This document shows positions 6,901 through 8,067 of a stretch of 8,067 nucleotides of DNA, one piece after another. The notes beneath the pieces were generated by a model. That model saw only the letters and a program-made list of their open reading frames with translations. It made no database searches and was not told the DNA's origin. Numbering within the stretch: the first letter of the stretch is position 1; each line of letters begins with the position of its first letter. This DNA is from Phycisphaerales bacterium (GTDB lineage Bacteria; Planctomycetota; Phycisphaerae; Sedimentisphaerales; Anaerohalosphaeraceae). The position numbers were made by a program, and so were the translations under genes. The stretch spans positions 1 to 8,067 of the forward strand of contig DSDR01000223.1 of NCBI GenBank assembly GCA_011048645.1, read 5' to 3'.

Positions 6901-7508
6901 TGTTCGGCGGCGATTTTCATATTATCGCGCAGGTAGTCAAAGCCGAATTCGTTGTTGGTCCCGTAGGTGATGTCGCAGGCATACTGCTGTTTGCGTTCGT
7001 CGCCGGCGGTGTCCATATCCGCCTGAATCGCGCCGACCGTCAGGCCGAGGGCGTGAAAGATCGGCCCCATCCACTCGGCGTCGCGCTTGGCCAGATAGTC
7101 GTTGACCGTCACGATATGCACCCTGCGTCCGGTCAGATGCACCAGGTACGCCGCCAGCGTCGCCACCAGCGTCTTGCCCTCGCCGGTGGCCATCTCGGCG
7201 ATCTTGCCTTCATACAGCACGTTGCCGCCGACCAACTGCACGTCAAAGTGCCGCATATCCACGTTCCGACGGGCCGCCTCGCGCACGACCGCAAACGCTT
7301 CAGGCAGGATATCTTCCGGACGCTTGCCCTCGGCAAGGGCCTGCTTGAATTCAGCGGTTTTGGCCTTGAGCTGTTCGTCGCTCAAGGCGCGAACCGGCGA
7401 TTCAAACTCACCGGCCGCCAGAGCCGTCTGCATATACCCCCGAACCAGCCGCTCATTGCGCGACCCGAATATCTTCAATAGCCAACTGTTTATCCTTGCC
7501 GGTTTCAT
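3987..7508 (-). CDS. secA: Preprotein translocase ATPase SecA, enlarged form
   Basis: SecA is the ATP-driven motor that pushes unfolded preproteins through SecYEG at the inner membrane. All hallmarks are present: Walker A MATGEGKT (106-113), Walker B DEVDSILIDEARTP (215-228), the MTGTAATEAEEF motif (451-462), NMAGRGTDI (576-584) and the arginine-finger region GRAGRQGDPGSS (615-626). The helix before and within the two-helix finger is WKDHLYAMDHLKESIMLRAY (1043-1062). The C-terminal zinc motif has C1157, C1159, C1168 and C1169 after GRNDPC, and binds SecB or ribosomes in other species. At 1173 residues it exceeds E. coli SecA (901). Two insertions explain most of this: a charged coiled coil at about 252-328 after the DEAD motor start, and a five-fold repeat in the helical wing region (737-1016). 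The start at 7508 has AGGAAG five bases upstream and gives the usual N-terminus (WLLKIFGSRNER). The sense strand avoids TTA, CTA and TCA codons, which leaves a long open antisense frame. Confidence 0.98.
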   Translation of the reverse strand: MKPARINSWLLKIFGSRNERLVRGYMQTALAAGEFESPVRALSDEQLKAKTAEFKQALAEGKRPEDILPEAFAVVREAARRNVDMRHFDVQLVGGNVLYEGKIAEMATGEGKTLVATLAAYLVHLTGRRVHIVTVNDYLAKRDAEWMGPIFHALGLTVGAIQADMDTAGDERKQQYACDITYGTNNEFGFDYLRDNMKIAAEQMVQGPLEYAIIDEVDSILIDEARTPLIISGPAQDDVTRYKKADTVARKLMSLQSSYDQLKKAIDEYTRTIANAQGELTDAKRAKDTGRMEKAQAVIDKTHKQLEEARRRLAEELRGTEDQIEEETLYYNVDYERKSVHLMEKGIAAAQEIAGVGSFYLGQNSDWPHLIEQALRAHLVFEREKNYVVMDGKVVIVDEFTGRLMHGRQWSDGLHQAVEAKEGVQIKEESQTLATITLQNFFKLYGRIAGMTGTAATEAEEFMKIYKLDVVTIPTNKPCVRDDREDMIYKTMREKFMAIVDEIHEVCCAGRPVLVGTVSIEKSEALSEALKRRYGIEHEVLNAKQHAREAVIVEKAGLQHTARDGSIRGNVTIATNMAGRGTDIKLGPGVADIGGLHILGTERHESRRIDNQLRGRAGRQGDPGSSVFFLSFDDDLMRVFAPDWTVKALSMIGWEEGMPIQHKRISKGIEKAQKKVEERNFEARKSLLEYDEVMDYQRKIFYSRRRKIIEGKDLKKTIQDMIDDVITDAAEEILAPDYPQRCISEWARAEFGVELDPKRLRGMEAEQIIETIREQAKKNIANDISVSLGEYLEDYDDPSTWKVDALCKWAMSAFRANLSASKLRQMTAGDIEETLVEAACEQVDKKDVSRIEEFLKADYPARMFAVWAQGKFNIKLDPAELKDCEASQAEQKVAQQVAALYRKREVEYPIEYAMNMVFTPKGANVYGFELLAEWARRKYESALTPEDLSQMQPKEIFNTLLDMSKVWNNGKLTQTIEHKLRSAGADTLAGWARERFDADLTADELKDKDAAKDKLLEAGRAFLRRELADLERFVLIQIFDSTWKDHLYAMDHLKESIMLRAYAEKDPKIEYKQEGFRMFNEMLQTIEDRVTDIIFRVRLQAGQQSRSVYNVSETQKQEVSQFEMAQRQRAAAAAPQGEQKVKQIKLDQPKVGRNDPCPCGSGKKYKKCCGQKG
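4461..5300 (-). repeat. Five-copy protein repeat inside SecA (WA-x3-F/Y-x3-L-x4-L)
   Basis: Residues 737-1016 of SecA contain five copies of one module. They are anchored at W746 (WARAEFGVELDPKRL), W809 (WAMSAFRANLSASKL), W867 (WAQGKFNIKLDPAEL), W934 (WARRKYESALTPEDL) and W991 (WARERFDADLTADEL). All five keep W-A, an aromatic at +5, L at +9 and L at +14, and are spaced 57-67 residues apart. E. coli SecA has in this region one segment of similar pattern (LQERLKNDFDLDL), so the module seems to have been amplified. The copies are diverged at DNA level, so the duplication is old. Confidence 0.85.
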
Positions 7509-7527
7509 CCTTGCTTCCTGCTTAATA

Positions 7528-7606
7528 ATAATCGCAAATGATAACCCAAAATATCAACACTTAATATAGAATACTTTAGTGTACCAGCCATAACCCCAAA
7601 ATTGAA
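7528..7606 (-). promoter_or_regulatory. Possible secA promoters
   Basis: Two weak candidates lie upstream of secA on the minus strand. One is TTCAAT (7606-7601), a 17-nt spacer, then TACACT (7583-7578), which would give a leader of about 65 nt. The other is TTGATA (7557-7552), an 18-nt spacer, then GATTAT (7533-7528), whose start would fall almost on the ribosome binding site. Neither is close to consensus, and the first fits better. The rest of 7509-7779 shows no gene. Confidence 0.25.
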
Positions 7607-7727
7607 CCTTTTTTTGGCCGTTTTACCACAGCGACGATGTAGTCAGTCCGGAATGTGGTTTAAAATCGATCATTCCGCCGTCTCCTCTTTTCCGCAAGAC
7701 TAAGTAATTTGGCATCAATACTTTCTG

Positions 7728-7756
7728 TTGACAGGATGTCTGGAATGTGGGACTGT
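7728..7756 (+). promoter_or_regulatory. Possible promoter of the nucleotidyltransferase gene
   Basis: A perfect TTGACA (7728-7733) is followed after 17 nt by GACTGT (7751-7756), a poor -10 box. TGTAAA (7754-7759) is an alternative with a long spacer. The position, about 25 nt before the ATG at 7780, is plausible. Confidence 0.3.
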
Positions 7757-7779
7757 AAAACATAAGAAATGGGACGTTT

Positions 7780-8067
7780 ATGATCGATACGGTTCGAGAA
7801 AAACGAGATCAACTGAAAAGGCTGTGCGAACATTTCGGCGTCAAGCGGCTTGAAGTCTTCGGCTCGGCTGTCCTGACGGCCAAATTCGCCGCCGACAGCA
7901 ACCTGGATTTTCTGGTTGAGTTTTTGCCGACCACACCGATCCGCCACGCCGACGCCTATTTTGGATTGCTTAGCGCCCTGCGGGAACTATTTGGGCGTCC
8001 CATCGACCTGCTCGAAACAAAAGCCATCAAGAACCCGTATCTGTTGAAATCCATCAACCAACAGCGC
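7780..8067 (+). CDS. MNT-type minimal nucleotidyltransferase domain protein, partial (runs off right edge)
   Basis: Ninety-six codons without a stop are in the window. The typical single-domain protein is about 100-110 residues, so nearly all of it is present. MNT proteins of the polymerase-beta superfamily transfer nucleotides, often AMP, and many are antitoxins to HEPN toxins. The fold signature is visible: LEVFGSAVL (G28, S29), then DSNLDFLVEF with D43, and FGRPIDLLE with D76 as third acidic residue. ADAYFGLLSALRELFGRPIDL and NPYLLKSI are family-typical. At position 41 an Asn (codon AAC) stands where the first Asp of the D-x-D pair is expected (usually SDLDFLVEF), so catalysis may be reduced or lost. 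Ala30 instead of Arg after GS is common in this subgroup. GGGA lies five bases upstream of the ATG. It is divergent from secA. Any HEPN partner would lie beyond the window. Confidence 0.85.
   Translation, partial: MIDTVREKRDQLKRLCEHFGVKRLEVFGSAVLTAKFAADSNLDFLVEFLPTTPIRHADAYFGLLSALRELFGRPIDLLETKAIKNPYLLKSINQQR

Noticed and set aside
4575..7481. A 968-codon open frame on the plus strand antisense to secA
   Set aside because: It is codon-aligned with secA, so stops would require TTA, CTA or TCA codons in secA, which this genome avoids. The translation has no recognisable domain and a Q/H/R/L-rich composition typical of antisense frames.
7650..7750. GGAATGTGG occurring twice (7650-7658 and 7742-7750)
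   Set aside because: Nine bases repeated once at 92 bp distance is weak, and no other structure supports it as an operator or attachment site.
7660..7947. Minus-strand 95-codon frame at the right end
   Set aside because: It overlaps the nucleotidyltransferase gene, whose family motifs are clear on the plus strand.

Overview
The window reads as bacterial chromosome of fairly high G+C, organised around protein export and membrane biogenesis. Three things together suggest Planctomycetota, perhaps Phycisphaerae-like: a ~700-residue YidC with a very large extracytoplasmic domain, a 1173-residue SecA with a coiled-coil insert and an enlarged helical region, and a G+C-rich background with interspersed heptamer and hairpin repeats. 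This placement is an inference from gene architecture, not a database result.

Layout, left to right. Positions 1-3011 hold a minus-strand operon transcribed right to left: a calcineurin-like metallophosphoesterase (2235-3011), yidC (90-2195), then the first 22 codons of a gene that looks like mnmE (start at 68, running off the left edge). Spacings are 39 nt and 21 nt. Positions 3012-3371 are a mostly AT-rich intergenic stretch ending in a near-consensus sigma70-type promoter (3296-3324). This promoter drives a small plus-strand pair: a two-helix membrane protein and an XRE-family HTH regulator (3591-3803). The membrane protein appears split between two reading frames: a well-supported start at 3372 in one frame and the body at 3395-3598 in another.

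From 3805 to 3902 there is non-coding repeat DNA: six tandem heptamers, then a nested inverted repeat. It abuts and truncates the first ~29 codons of a HI0074-type (HEPN-fold, nucleotidyltransferase substrate-binding) gene, which starts 3 nt after the secA stop. secA fills 3987-7508 on the minus strand. Beyond it, divergently oriented on the plus strand, a MNT-type minimal nucleotidyltransferase starts at 7780 and runs off the right edge. It has Asn where the first catalytic Asp is expected.

Functionally, SecA (export motor) and YidC (insertase) serve the Sec pathway. MnmE, if correct, is the usual tRNA-modification GTPase found next to yidC. The HTH/membrane pair and the HEPN and MNT pieces look like accessory genes that have settled around the housekeeping genes. 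The most notable features are a five-fold repeat in the SecA C-terminal helical region, the broken HEPN gene, and the split membrane-protein gene. I see no complete undescribed defence or other system in this window.
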